Shown here: piece after piece, positions 55,797 to 64,000 of the stretch | How the letters are laid out: each line of letters begins with the position of its first letter | How positions within the stretch are numbered: position 1 is the first letter of the stretch | Assembly (NCBI RefSeq): GCF_010672455.1 | Contig: NZ_JAAHGO010000021.1 | Coordinates: 1 to 64,000, forward strand | Direction: 5' to 3' | Source of the DNA: Okeania sp. SIO2C9 | Lineage (GTDB): Bacteria; Cyanobacteriota; Cyanobacteriia; Cyanobacteriales; Microcoleaceae | Length of the DNA stretch: 64,000 bases | Notes under the pieces: model-generated | Database searches by the model: none | Seen by the model: the letters and a program-made list of their open reading frames with translations, nothing else | What the model was told of the DNA's origin: nothing | Program-made: the position numbers and the translations under genes

Positions 55797-56678
55797 ATGA
55801 TTACAGGTAAAACAAAATTATTAGGAGTCATTGGCTATCCGGTTGAACATTCTTTGTCTCCAGTAATGCACAATGCTGCAATTAAAGCAATAAATAATCA
55901 ACAAAACTTAATAGATTATGTTTATCTGCCTTTTCCAATTAAACCAGAAAATTTAAAAACAGCTATTGCTGGGTTTTCTGCTATTGGCATTCAGGGTTTT
56001 AATATTACTATTCCCCACAAACAAACTATATTACCACTTTTGTCAAAAGTTTCAGATCTTGCTCAAGCAGTGGGGGCAGTTAATACTGTTTATCAAACAG
56101 ACAAAGGATGGGAGGGAACAAATACAGATGTGGAAGGATTTCTTTCTCCACTCAAAACTTATAATTGGGATTGGCATCAAAAAGTAGCGTTGATTTTAGG
56201 TAATGGTGGTGCATCTCGCGCAGTAGTGGCTGGTTGTGCACAATTGGGTTGTGCAGAAATTCATGTTATTGGTCGGTCTCAAGAAAAGTTAGCTGCTTTT
56301 AAGCAAAGTTGGATTAATTCTCCTTTACCAGTAAATGTAAAAATACATAAGTGGGATGAAATGTCAAGATTAGTTTCACAGGCAGATTTGCTAGTGAATA
56401 CTACTCCGATTGGAATGTATCCTAATATTGAGCAGTCTCCAATAGATGAGAAAGTGTTCGATCTATTATCACCAGGAGCAATAGTCTATGATTTAATCTA
56501 TATTCCCAACCCTACTAAATTTCTTCAGCAAGCCTTGGTTAGGGGAGCGATCGCTATTGATGGATTAGAAATGTTGGTTCAACAAGGGGCTGCAGCTTTG
56601 GAATTATGGTTACAAAAGTCTGTACCAGTTGATATTATGCGCCATTCTCTACGCCAACATTTAGGCTTGAATGATTGA
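55797..56678 (+). CDS. aroE: Shikimate dehydrogenase
   Basis: 293 residues. Shikimate binding: GYPVEHSLSPVMHNAAI (SLSPVMHN). Catalytic Lys75 in IPHK, with Asn96 (AVNT) and Asp111 (NTDVEGF). NADP site: LGNGGASRAVV (134-144). It reduces 3-dehydroshikimate to shikimate with NADPH in aromatic amino acid synthesis. All key residues are present. A HIP1 site lies near the 3' end. Confidence 0.95.
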   Translation: MITGKTKLLGVIGYPVEHSLSPVMHNAAIKAINNQQNLIDYVYLPFPIKPENLKTAIAGFSAIGIQGFNITIPHKQTILPLLSKVSDLAQAVGAVNTVYQTDKGWEGTNTDVEGFLSPLKTYNWDWHQKVALILGNGGASRAVVAGCAQLGCAEIHVIGRSQEKLAAFKQSWINSPLPVNVKIHKWDEMSRLVSQADLLVNTTPIGMYPNIEQSPIDEKVFDLLSPGAIVYDLIYIPNPTKFLQQALVRGAIAIDGLEMLVQQGAAALELWLQKSVPVDIMRHSLRQHLGLND

Positions 56679-57057
56679 CATACTCTCGACACGCTCATCA
56701 AAGATATAGTGGGGAATTTTATCAATGTTATTTGAATATTTGTGTCTCTATGGTTTAGTTGAACCAAGCTGTATCTTTTCCTTTTTTCCTTATTTCTTCT
56801 TTCAAACTAAATCATCCCAACTTGAAGAAGTAATCAGTAGTCAGCTAGAGTACCCGTCAGATTGTTGAAATATAGACGTTGCATACAACGTTCCTACAAG
56901 TCACCGAGAATGCACTTGATGGGGATTGCTCCCTCACCAACTGCATTGATAGCGCTAGTGACGCGTGTGGGTGTTAAACCCATCACAGAAAAGATAATAT
57001 GAAGATCGATCTGGGAAACAGCGCACCAAATTTACTGTAATATGATGCGCCTATCGC
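56679..57057. other. Intergenic region with an IS-end-like scrap
   Basis: The sequence ttgacatactctcgacacgctc (56,676-56,697) resembles the right end of the tnpB elements at 10,155 and 37,690. Also holds gacgttgcatacaacgtt (56,874), a variant of the 17-bp palindrome. No gene. Confidence 0.4.
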
Positions 57058-58095
57058 TTAAAGAGAACTAAACTCCATAAGTGTCACACTTGTGCCAGTA
57101 TGAACGATTTGTTCGAGTTGAAAACCACTTGCTGCAAACAAATCTTTGTATTCTTGTTCGGTGCGCCAATAACCTCCAGGATTAGTAATCATCATTTGCA
57201 CTGCAGCTAAAGCTGGTATTGTGCCATCGGGATATTCTACAGGCGCTCCTACAGAAGGAACTAAAGTTTGTAAAAGTATAACCCGACCATCTTTCGAGAG
57301 AGCTTCTCGACAGTTAGTCAGTACCTTGATTGAATCCTCTTTACTAAATACTGATAGAAAATATTTCATTACAATTGCATCGGCACCTTTTGGTAAAGAT
57401 TCCAAAGCACTCCCACCAATAACTGTTACTGCATCATTAACTCCATGTTTTGCCAGATTATTAGGAGCAGTTTCTACTTCATGGGGTAAGTCAAACAAAA
57501 TACCTTTACAGCCGAATCTTTTCACAATATTGGCAATTAATGTACCTTGATTTCCTCCCACATCCATTATTGTCTGAAAACGACCAAAATCATAAACTGC
57601 AAACAACGGGTCAACAACTTCAGCAGTTAAATAACTCATGGCATTGTTGAACAGGTTTTTACTCTTGGGATTTTCTGTCATATAGGAAGTATAAAAATCC
57701 TTACCTTTTGCTAATTCAAAAGGAACTTCTCCAGTCTTTAAACTGTTTTCTAATTCTCGCCAACCATCCCACATATTAGGCTCTGTAATGTGCATTAAAA
57801 AATCACCGATAGAAGGGGAACCATTAGTAATCAGAAGTTCCGATAATTCTGTAGAAGCAAATACCCGTCCAGGTTTTTCTAAAAAGACACCTAAATGAGC
57901 TAAAGCACGCAGCACAACATAAAGTTTTTCTACTTTTGTGCCTGTTTTTTCTGCTATTGCTTCAACGGTTTGTTGTCCGTTATGCAGCAATTCTGGTATA
58001 CCTAAATTTGTTGCTACATAAACACACTGACTTTGCCAGTAACCGTAAATAATTCGATAGATTTTCTTCTTAGATTCTGAGGCAGATCCTAACAT
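57058..58095 (-). CDS. O-methyltransferase-like SAM-dependent protein
   Basis: 345 residues; GGAGC lies before the ATG. N-terminal winged-helix dimerisation domain (YVATNLGIPELLHNGQQTVE, residues about 26-45), then SAM motif I MDVGGNQGTLI (177-187), matching the acetylserotonin/plant-type O-methyltransferase family. In that family the catalytic histidine lies in LxHDW; here the corresponding place reads MKYFLSVFSKED, so the histidine is absent. It may methylate by another mechanism or have another role. It lies 1.8 kb from the NRPS gene on the same strand (downstream of it), so it could tailor the NRPS product (inference). Confidence 0.8.
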   Translation of the reverse strand: MLGSASESKKKIYRIIYGYWQSQCVYVATNLGIPELLHNGQQTVEAIAEKTGTKVEKLYVVLRALAHLGVFLEKPGRVFASTELSELLITNGSPSIGDFLMHITEPNMWDGWRELENSLKTGEVPFELAKGKDFYTSYMTENPKSKNLFNNAMSYLTAEVVDPLFAVYDFGRFQTIMDVGGNQGTLIANIVKRFGCKGILFDLPHEVETAPNNLAKHGVNDAVTVIGGSALESLPKGADAIVMKYFLSVFSKEDSIKVLTNCREALSKDGRVILLQTLVPSVGAPVEYPDGTIPALAAVQMMITNPGGYWRTEQEYKDLFAASGFQLEQIVHTGTSVTLMEFSSL

Positions 58096-58205
58096 AATTA
58101 AGCTCCAATTTTTTTACTAACTATATGATAAAAGCAAATACTCTCAAAGAGGTACTTAAACTTATTTGTTCCATTAGACATCTCCTTCAAAAGAGGGAAC
58201 AGGGT

Positions 58206-58310
58206 TAACGAAGTCAGAAGTCCCCAAGTCAGAAGTCAGAAGTTATTTTTCTCACAGGTATTTAAGCAAGCCTCCAAAAATATTTCGCCAATCAAGGCGG
58301 GGTTTTATAT
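58206..58310. repeat. R4 repeat, inverted, then an R2 end
   Basis: gaagtcagaagt heptamers, then aatatttcgccaatcaaggcgggg; an R2 end (tatcatgttcggttgaa) begins at 58,308, and ggagtcagtcctca repeats follow to 58,380. Confidence 0.55.
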
Positions 58311-58573
58311 CATGTTCGGTTGAATACTTATAAATAACTGCTGTGAGGAGTCAGTCCTCAGGAGTCAGTCCTCAGGAGTTAGGAGGAAATATTGGAGATG
58401 GGGTATTGATAATTTGGGGTTGCACATTATGGAATGATATTGCCAAAAATTAGTTTAGACTTTGGCTAAAAAAAACCTAATATTAATCATTCTAGCAATT
58501 GACTAATCCAAAATCCAATTCCATCAAAAATCTAAAATCATTTGTCACTGTGCAACGCCTAAAAACATAATTA

Positions 58574-59170
58574 CTAACTGACAAAACTGGTCAATATTCC
58601 TAAAATTTTTGGTAAATTTTCAACGGAATATTCCTGTAAATCTAATATTACAGCTTTACCTTCTAACTCTAAAAATTGCCAAACAGTTCTAGTAGTAATA
58701 GCTCCATAAATTTTGGAAATCTCGTTACCTTGATGTTGGTTGAAAATTTGAGCGGCAACCATTTCTGCTATGCATTGAGCAAAACCAGATTTGAGATTGT
58801 CGTTTTTAGCTTCTACTAAGGAGATAACTGGTGATTCGATGAAAAATTGTTGGGTTGAATGGCTCATAATAAAGTCGCAAAAGCCATTTAATCCAAGCTC
58901 TATATCAACATTAAACTCAATGCCAGAAAATAAACTTATCTGTTTGTTTAAATGTTTTTTCATTGCCACTAAAATTGGTGCAACTATTAATTCAGAGCGA
59001 GCTTTTTCTGAACCTATCGCCACTGCTAAGGGTAAATATTCTTCTAAGGCTTCAAGAAGAAATTGACTGGGGGTAACTTCTGGTAAGTTGTTAAATTTTC
59101 CTTTGCTACCTGTCAGGGTTATGTTAAATTTTTGTTTGAGTTCTTCTAGGGTGAATTTACTGTAAGCCAT
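58574..59170 (-). CDS. PD-(D/E)XK-like nuclease-fold protein
   Basis: 198 residues. The order Glu60 (KARSELIV), Asp99 (NGFCDFI), Glu120-x-Lys122 (LVEAK) and Gln132 (FAQCIAEM) is the layout of PD-(D/E)XK nucleases. LVEAKNDNLKSGFAQCIAEM is very like conserved cyanobacterial proteins of this size. It has no linked methylase or transposase, and no DNA-binding extension is visible. It may be a small nuclease or a solo fold protein of unknown role; the assignment is from motif reading only. Confidence 0.55.
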   Translation of the reverse strand: MAYSKFTLEELKQKFNITLTGSKGKFNNLPEVTPSQFLLEALEEYLPLAVAIGSEKARSELIVAPILVAMKKHLNKQISLFSGIEFNVDIELGLNGFCDFIMSHSTQQFFIESPVISLVEAKNDNLKSGFAQCIAEMVAAQIFNQHQGNEISKIYGAITTRTVWQFLELEGKAVILDLQEYSVENLPKILGILTSFVS

Positions 59171-59225
59171 GGATTTTTTTCAGTTATCAGTTATCAGTTA
59201 TCAGTTGTAAGAATGACAAAAAAAT

Positions 59226-59297
59226 TTATCAAAATAATATGGCTCTAAAACCCCGCCTTGACTGGCGCAATATTTTTGGAGCCTTACTCAAATCCCT
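59226..59297. repeat. R4 repeat fragment
   Basis: tatcaaaataatatggctc, ccccgccttgactggcg, and atttttggag match R4. Tandem ttatcag heptamers precede it (59,179-59,207). Confidence 0.55.
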
Positions 59298-59300
59298 GTT

Positions 59301-59680
59301 ATACCAATTTGATAAATGTTTGCTACAAATAATTTTCTAGGTGTCAGGTGTTAGGTGGTAGGTGGTAGGTATTAGATACTAGGTGCTAGGTTTTAGGTTT
59401 TAGGTGGATTATTAGTTATTTACTAACCAGTTTATTTGTAATACCAATTTGACAAAAGAATGCTACAAAAAGATAGACCTCGATCAGATATGCTGAAAAA
59501 TAGCTATTCTAGTTCATTTTAGATAGTTATTTATATGGTTTTTCCATTTTTTTAAATCTTTATCCCTTCTTCCTTCTTCCCTCTTCCTTCTTTCGTACGG
59601 ACGTTGCATGCAACGTCCCTAGCATTTCTAACAAATATTTATCAAATTGGTATAACATTATTTTTTCAATTTGGTATTAC
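59301..59680. repeat. R9 elements (ataccaatttga ... tcaaattggtat)
   Basis: Inverted ends around tracts of taggtgg/ttaggtg heptamers and the palindrome gacgttgcatgcaacgtc (59,597-59,614). Confidence 0.55.
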
Positions 59681-59742
59681 AAAAATAACTTCTGACTTCT
59701 GACTTCTGACTTCGTTTAGCTGGTAGCTAACTGCTGAATACT

Positions 59743-59859
59743 TACCGAATAATTAAGGTTTAAAGCCTCTCCTTTAAAGGAGAAACAAGAAAAAAATTTT
59801 CCTTTTATTCAATCCTCTTTCTTTGAGGGAGAGGTAATTATCAATTATCCATTATTGAA
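59743..59859. repeat. R1 repeat, short form
   Basis: Begins taccgaataattaagg and ends gaggtaattatcaattatcc; it runs up to the NRPS stop codon. Confidence 0.65.
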
Positions 59860-62800
59860 CTACTTCAAATACTCACTCAAACGTTCTGCTAATACTTTAT
59901 TATTTGGTTCCTTGATAAATGTAAAATGATTGCCAGGAACCATAACTACCTCCATATCAAATACATCTAAAATAGCATACATTTCTACCCAAACTAATTG
60001 AGGATCTATACCATGAGGATGCTTTTCTTCTGCACGAAATACCGTTACTTTTCCCGGATAAGGCCGACGTTTATAACTATAAGTTGCTTTCAAAGTACCG
60101 ATAATTACATCAATAAACCGTCGATTTTGTTCACGAGTCGCTGCCTGGGGAAATAACTCTAATTTTTCCGCTTTATCAATAATAAACTCTATTTGCTCCT
60201 CTGAACTTAGCCCAATTAATTCATCCTCCCTAACTAAATTAGTTATACCGAACATACCGCCAAAATAACGACTTAATACACCTCTCATGTATAAATTATC
60301 AATCTTTTTATTGGGGTCTAATAAAATAGGAACCCAAGGATCTAATAAAGCCAATAAACTAACTTCTTGTCCCTGCTGAACTAACTGTTGTGCCATTTCA
60401 AAAGCAACAACTCCCCCAAAAGACCAACCACCAATTTGATAGGGTCCTTCTGGTTGAAATTCTTGCATAGTTTTGATATAAAATTCAGCCATATCTTCCA
60501 CATTTGTAAAGATTTTTTCTCCTTCATTAAATCCTTGAGCTTGTAAACCATAAAAAGGCTGATTATTACCTAAATAATGGGATAATTCCTGGTAATAAAA
60601 TACATGACCGCCCGCAGGATGTACGCAGAAAAATGGTTGCTTATTTCCCTGACTTTGCAAAGGAACTAAAGAAGAAGAAATAACTTGACTTTCTCCTCGG
60701 ATTAAACTTGCTAAATCTTCAATTGTGGGATTAGTAAACAGAGTAGATAAAGGTAATTGTTTGGCAAAGCGTTGTTGAATTTTTGCCATTAAATTAACTG
60801 CTAATAGAGAATGACCTCCTAACTCAAAGAAATTATTTTTAATTCCCACTGGATGAATATTGAGAATATTTGACCAAATCTCTGCTAATTGTCCTTCAAT
60901 ATCATCTCGTGGTGCAACGAAATTATTACTCTCACTAAAACTAGAAATATCTGGTGCAGGTAAAGCACGACGGTTAACTTTCCCATTCGGAGTTAACGGT
61001 AGTTGTGACAAAACCACAAAAGCTGAAGGTATCATATACTCTGCCAATTTTTCCTTGAGATATTGTTTTAGTTGCGGTACAGTTTTTTGATTCGCTTCAG
61101 TTTCGGGCACAATATATGCCACTAAACGTTTATTACCAGGATTATCTTCTCTTGCCAAAACTACTGTTTCTTTAACAGTGGGATGTTGACTGATAGTAGT
61201 TTCAATTTCTCCGATTTCGATCCGAAAACCTCGAATTTTGACTTGGTTATCGATGCGACCAATAAATTCGATATTACCATCAGGAAGATAGCGAGCTAAA
61301 TCTCCTGTTTTGTATAGGGAAATATTATCCCCCCTAACCCCCCTTTGTAAGAGGGGAATTTGTAGTTTCTCCCTTTCTAAAGCGGGAACCTCTAGTCTCC
61401 CCCTTTCTAAGGTGGACGGAAGGGAGATTTCTTCTAGTCTCCCCCTTTCCAAGGGGGACCCAAGGGGGATATTAATAAATCTTTCTGCTGTTAAATCTGG
61501 ACGATTAAGATAACCATTTGCTACACCTACTCCTCCAATATACAGTTCTCCAGGAACACCTATGGGAACTGGTTTTAAATTTCTATCGAAAATATAAAGT
61601 TGATTGTTAGCAATAGGGCGACCAATAGGAGGTAGTGCTGGCCAACTTTCCGCAGCACCTTGTAAACTGTAAGCAGAAACCACATGACTTTCCGATGGAC
61701 CGTACTGATTTTGTAACCTACAGTTGGGCAGTCGTTTTATTAATTCAATCAGGTCTGGAGTCATCTGTAACTGTTCGCCTGCTGTAACAATTTCACGCAG
61801 TTGTGGCAAAGTTTGACATTGAGCAGCAACTGTAGCCAACTGTTGCAAAGCGACAAATGGTACAAATAGTTTATCTACTTCGTTATCAACCATAAATTGC
61901 ATCAAAGCAAAACTATCGCGCCTGATTTCTTGAGACACTAACACTAAAGTACCTCCAGAATATAACGTGGAAAAAATTTCTTGGAAAGATACGTCGAAAC
62001 TGATGGGAGCAAATTGTAATGTTTTTGCACCTTCACCAATAATCGCTTCCTGCTCCTGCCACATAATTAGGTTAACCAGAGCGCGTTGACTCATAGCAAC
62101 TCCTTTCGGTTTACCTGTGGAACCGGATGTATAGATGATGTAGCCTAGATTTTCTGGTTTGGCCACTTTTGCCAAATTTTCTGTAGGCAACTGAGCGATC
62201 GCCTCCCAATCTTTATCTAAGCAAACAACCTGTGCTTGATGTTTGGGCAAAGATGTCACTAATGATTCCTGAGTCAGCAACACTGATACTTGTGCATCAG
62301 AAATCATATAAGCTAAACGTTCTGAGGGGTAGCTGGAATCTAGCGGTACATAAGCTGCTCCTGCTTTGAGAATTCCTAATATCCCTACGACCATTTCTAA
62401 AGAACGTTCTGCACATATTCCCAAATGTGTTTCTGGCTTTGCTCCCAACTTTTGTAAGTACTGAGCTAGTTGATTTGCTTTGATATTCAACTGTGAATAA
62501 GTCAGCTTTTCTTCTGCAAAAACTACTGCCACTGCATCCGGAGTTTTTTCTACTTGTTCCTCAAATAATTCATGGATACATTTGCTTTGAGGATAATCTG
62601 TTTTTGTATTGTTCCACTCCACTAATATTTGCTGTTTTTCCCTCTCACTCAGTATCGGTAACTTATCTACTTCTGTCTGAGGATTTTCCACAATTGCTGT
62701 TAGTAAATTCTGGAAATGTTCGGCAATTTGACTTACAGTTTCTGCCGCTAATACATCACTATTGTATTTCCAATCAACCAATAGAGATTCCTCTAAATGA

Positions 62801-63957
62801 ATTGCTTCTAAACTGAGTTCAAAATCTACCTTTTGTTGTGGGATCTGATAATATTCTAATTCTAATTCTTTGGCATTAAATAATTTATCGAACTTGTAAT
62901 AACCAAAAGCTGCTTGACAAATAGGAGAATAACTCAGATTAGATAATTTGAGTTGTTGTACAAGTAGAGCAAATGGATAATCTTTGTAGCTTTCTGTTTC
63001 AAATACTGTTTTACTGACTTGAGTCAAAAAATCTGTAAACTTGAGATTCCCTGAAATAGAATCTCTGATAACCGTAACATTAGTAAAATTGCCAATAACT
63101 CCAGGGAATAATGGTTTACTTTCTCGATTTTGTAATAAACCTACAAGTAAATCTTCTTCTCCTGTATAGCGGTAAAGCAGGACTTTAAATACTGCTAATA
63201 GTATCTCTTCGACTTTTACTACTTCTGTTTTTGCCAGTTGTTTAATTTGTTGACTTAATTGTAAATTTATGGTGCGCCTTATTGATTTTCCATTATAAGT
63301 TCTAATGGTTGGACGAGGAGAATTTGTTGGTAATTCTAACACTGGTAATTCATCAGCCAAATTCTGTTGCCAATAATCACCAAACTGTTTTCCTTCTGAA
63401 CTCTTGAGCAAGTCTAATTCTTTCTGAATATAATCTTCATAAGATTGATTTAGTATGGGTAAATCTAGAAATTCATCATTAATTTTTGATTCATAGAGAG
63501 CCACAAATTCATTCACTAATATTAATAAAGACTCCCAATCTCCAGCTATTTGATGAACAGTCAATAACAAAATATTCTCTGTTACCGAACGTTTAAATAA
63601 ACAAGCACGAAATACCCCGCTATTTTCTAAGTTAAAAGGACGTTTTATTGAGTCACATAACTGCCCTTCTAATTCCTCATTGCTCCAAGATGAAGCAGAA
63701 ATTTGTTCAAAATTAATATCGACATTTTCCCTAATTGTTTGAACTATTTTTCCATCTTGTTCGTAATAAATACTGCGAAGAATTGAGTAACGTTCAGTTA
63801 ATACTTGCAGTGTATTTTTGACAGCTTGAATATCCAGAGGAGATTTAATTCTAACCGCCAGAGATATTTTATCTGTTAAACCCTGAGAGTTAAACTTATA
63901 CAGAAACCAATTTGCTTGCTGTATGTGGGAAGTAGAAAGCGATAGTAAAGTAGACAA
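59860..63957 (-). CDS. Nonribosomal peptide synthetase module, C-A-PCP-TE
   Basis: 1365 residues. Condensation domain about 1-430; adenylation about 460-1000 (YTSGSTGKPKG 609-619, NQYGPSE 750-756, YKTGDLARY 882-890, NGKVNRR 991-997); carrier protein with GGHS Ser1050; thioesterase with GGWSFGG Ser1179, Asp1206, His1344. One module with terminal TE: it would add and release one amino acid. Hand-aligned substrate positions start D-V-Q, resembling proline-type codes (low confidence). The condensation motif reads HQIAGDW (135-141), with Gln136 where the catalytic His belongs. Residues about 832-877 are an in-frame repeat-derived insert. The start is a TTG with GAGAGG before it; the frame stays open to the window edge, so it could start further up or be part of a longer protein. 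Confidence 0.88.
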   Translation of the reverse strand: MSTLLSLSTSHIQQANWFLYKFNSQGLTDKISLAVRIKSPLDIQAVKNTLQVLTERYSILRSIYYEQDGKIVQTIRENVDINFEQISASSWSNEELEGQLCDSIKRPFNLENSGVFRACLFKRSVTENILLLTVHQIAGDWESLLILVNEFVALYESKINDEFLDLPILNQSYEDYIQKELDLLKSSEGKQFGDYWQQNLADELPVLELPTNSPRPTIRTYNGKSIRRTINLQLSQQIKQLAKTEVVKVEEILLAVFKVLLYRYTGEEDLLVGLLQNRESKPLFPGVIGNFTNVTVIRDSISGNLKFTDFLTQVSKTVFETESYKDYPFALLVQQLKLSNLSYSPICQAAFGYYKFDKLFNAKELELEYYQIPQQKVDFELSLEAIHLEESLLVDWKYNSDVLAAETVSQIAEHFQNLLTAIVENPQTEVDKLPILSEREKQQILVEWNNTKTDYPQSKCIHELFEEQVEKTPDAVAVVFAEEKLTYSQLNIKANQLAQYLQKLGAKPETHLGICAERSLEMVVGILGILKAGAAYVPLDSSYPSERLAYMISDAQVSVLLTQESLVTSLPKHQAQVVCLDKDWEAIAQLPTENLAKVAKPENLGYIIYTSGSTGKPKGVAMSQRALVNLIMWQEQEAIIGEGAKTLQFAPISFDVSFQEIFSTLYSGGTLVLVSQEIRRDSFALMQFMVDNEVDKLFVPFVALQQLATVAAQCQTLPQLREIVTAGEQLQMTPDLIELIKRLPNCRLQNQYGPSESHVVSAYSLQGAAESWPALPPIGRPIANNQLYIFDRNLKPVPIGVPGELYIGGVGVANGYLNRPDLTAERFINIPLGSPLERGRLEEISLPSTLERGRLEVPALEREKLQIPLLQRGVRGDNISLYKTGDLARYLPDGNIEFIGRIDNQVKIRGFRIEIGEIETTISQHPTVKETVVLAREDNPGNKRLVAYIVPETEANQKTVPQLKQYLKEKLAEYMIPSAFVVLSQLPLTPNGKVNRRALPAPDISSFSESNNFVAPRDDIEGQLAEIWSNILNIHPVGIKNNFFELGGHSLLAVNLMAKIQQRFAKQLPLSTLFTNPTIEDLASLIRGESQVISSSLVPLQSQGNKQPFFCVHPAGGHVFYYQELSHYLGNNQPFYGLQAQGFNEGEKIFTNVEDMAEFYIKTMQEFQPEGPYQIGGWSFGGVVAFEMAQQLVQQGQEVSLLALLDPWVPILLDPNKKIDNLYMRGVLSRYFGGMFGITNLVREDELIGLSSEEQIEFIIDKAEKLELFPQAATREQNRRFIDVIIGTLKATYSYKRRPYPGKVTVFRAEEKHPHGIDPQLVWVEMYAILDVFDMEVVMVPGNHFTFIKEPNNKVLAERLSEYLK

Positions 63958-64000
63958 AACTTGATTCCTCTCTATTTTATTTAGCGAACATTTTTCTGAT

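Overview
The window looks like a filamentous, non-heterocystous cyanobacterium of the Trichodesmium/Okeania/Lyngbya kind. This is inferred from the phycobilisome core-membrane linker ApcE, a cyanobacterial-order ATP synthase operon with b and b' subunits, many HIP1 octamers (GCGATCGC), DUF3326 and Lin0512 proteins, and low GC. Only about 60% of the window is coding; the rest is packed with short dispersed repeats, MITE-like elements and heptanucleotide tandem repeats, often nested.

Layout. 0-1.3 kb: repeats and an IS1-derived MITE. 1.3-4.3 kb: a small detoxification-like group, a flavin split-barrel protein and a glutathione S-transferase, divergent from a TetR regulator with matching operator-like motifs before both start points. 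5.3-13.7 kb: a possible lipid/glycoside cluster with a fatty-acyl-AMP ligase/ACP/thioesterase protein, a UGT-like glycosyltransferase and a cytochrome P450. The P450 is broken by a small IS200/IS605-type insertion; a decayed tnpB element lies between it and the glycosyltransferase. 14.0-14.6 kb: an 81-bp tandem array. 15-16.5 kb: a UTP-glucose-1-phosphate uridylyltransferase and a pilin-like G/H protein. 18.1-24.9 kb: a 2271-residue RTX surface/secreted protein with long Met/Asp tracts and a recent 1,032-bp tandem duplication. 25.7-37.6 kb: scattered housekeeping and hypothetical genes (Lin0512, small zinc-ribbon protein, M14 carboxypeptidase, CPBP protease, DUF3326, a 2Fe-2S ferredoxin, a small membrane protein) separated by dense repeats. 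39.4-42.2 kb: apcE. 45.3-46.5 kb: a methyltransferase. 47.2-54.3 kb: atp operon I-a-c-b'-b-delta-alpha-gamma, stretched by two IS200/IS605-type remnants. 55.2-56.7 kb: a HTH protein divergent from aroE. 57-64 kb: an O-methyltransferase-like protein, a PD-(D/E)XK-like protein and an NRPS module (C-A-PCP-TE).

The strongest leads for something new are: (1) several non-autonomous IS200/IS605-like elements that keep a structured right end resembling an omega-RNA, sitting inside a P450 gene and inside the atp operon; (2) the Met/Asp-tract RTX protein; (3) the nested MITE system whose cores carry many unrelated 7-bp tandem repeats, and which repeatedly abuts stop codons and has entered the NRPS reading frame. 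All functions are read from the sequence by eye; no searches were run.
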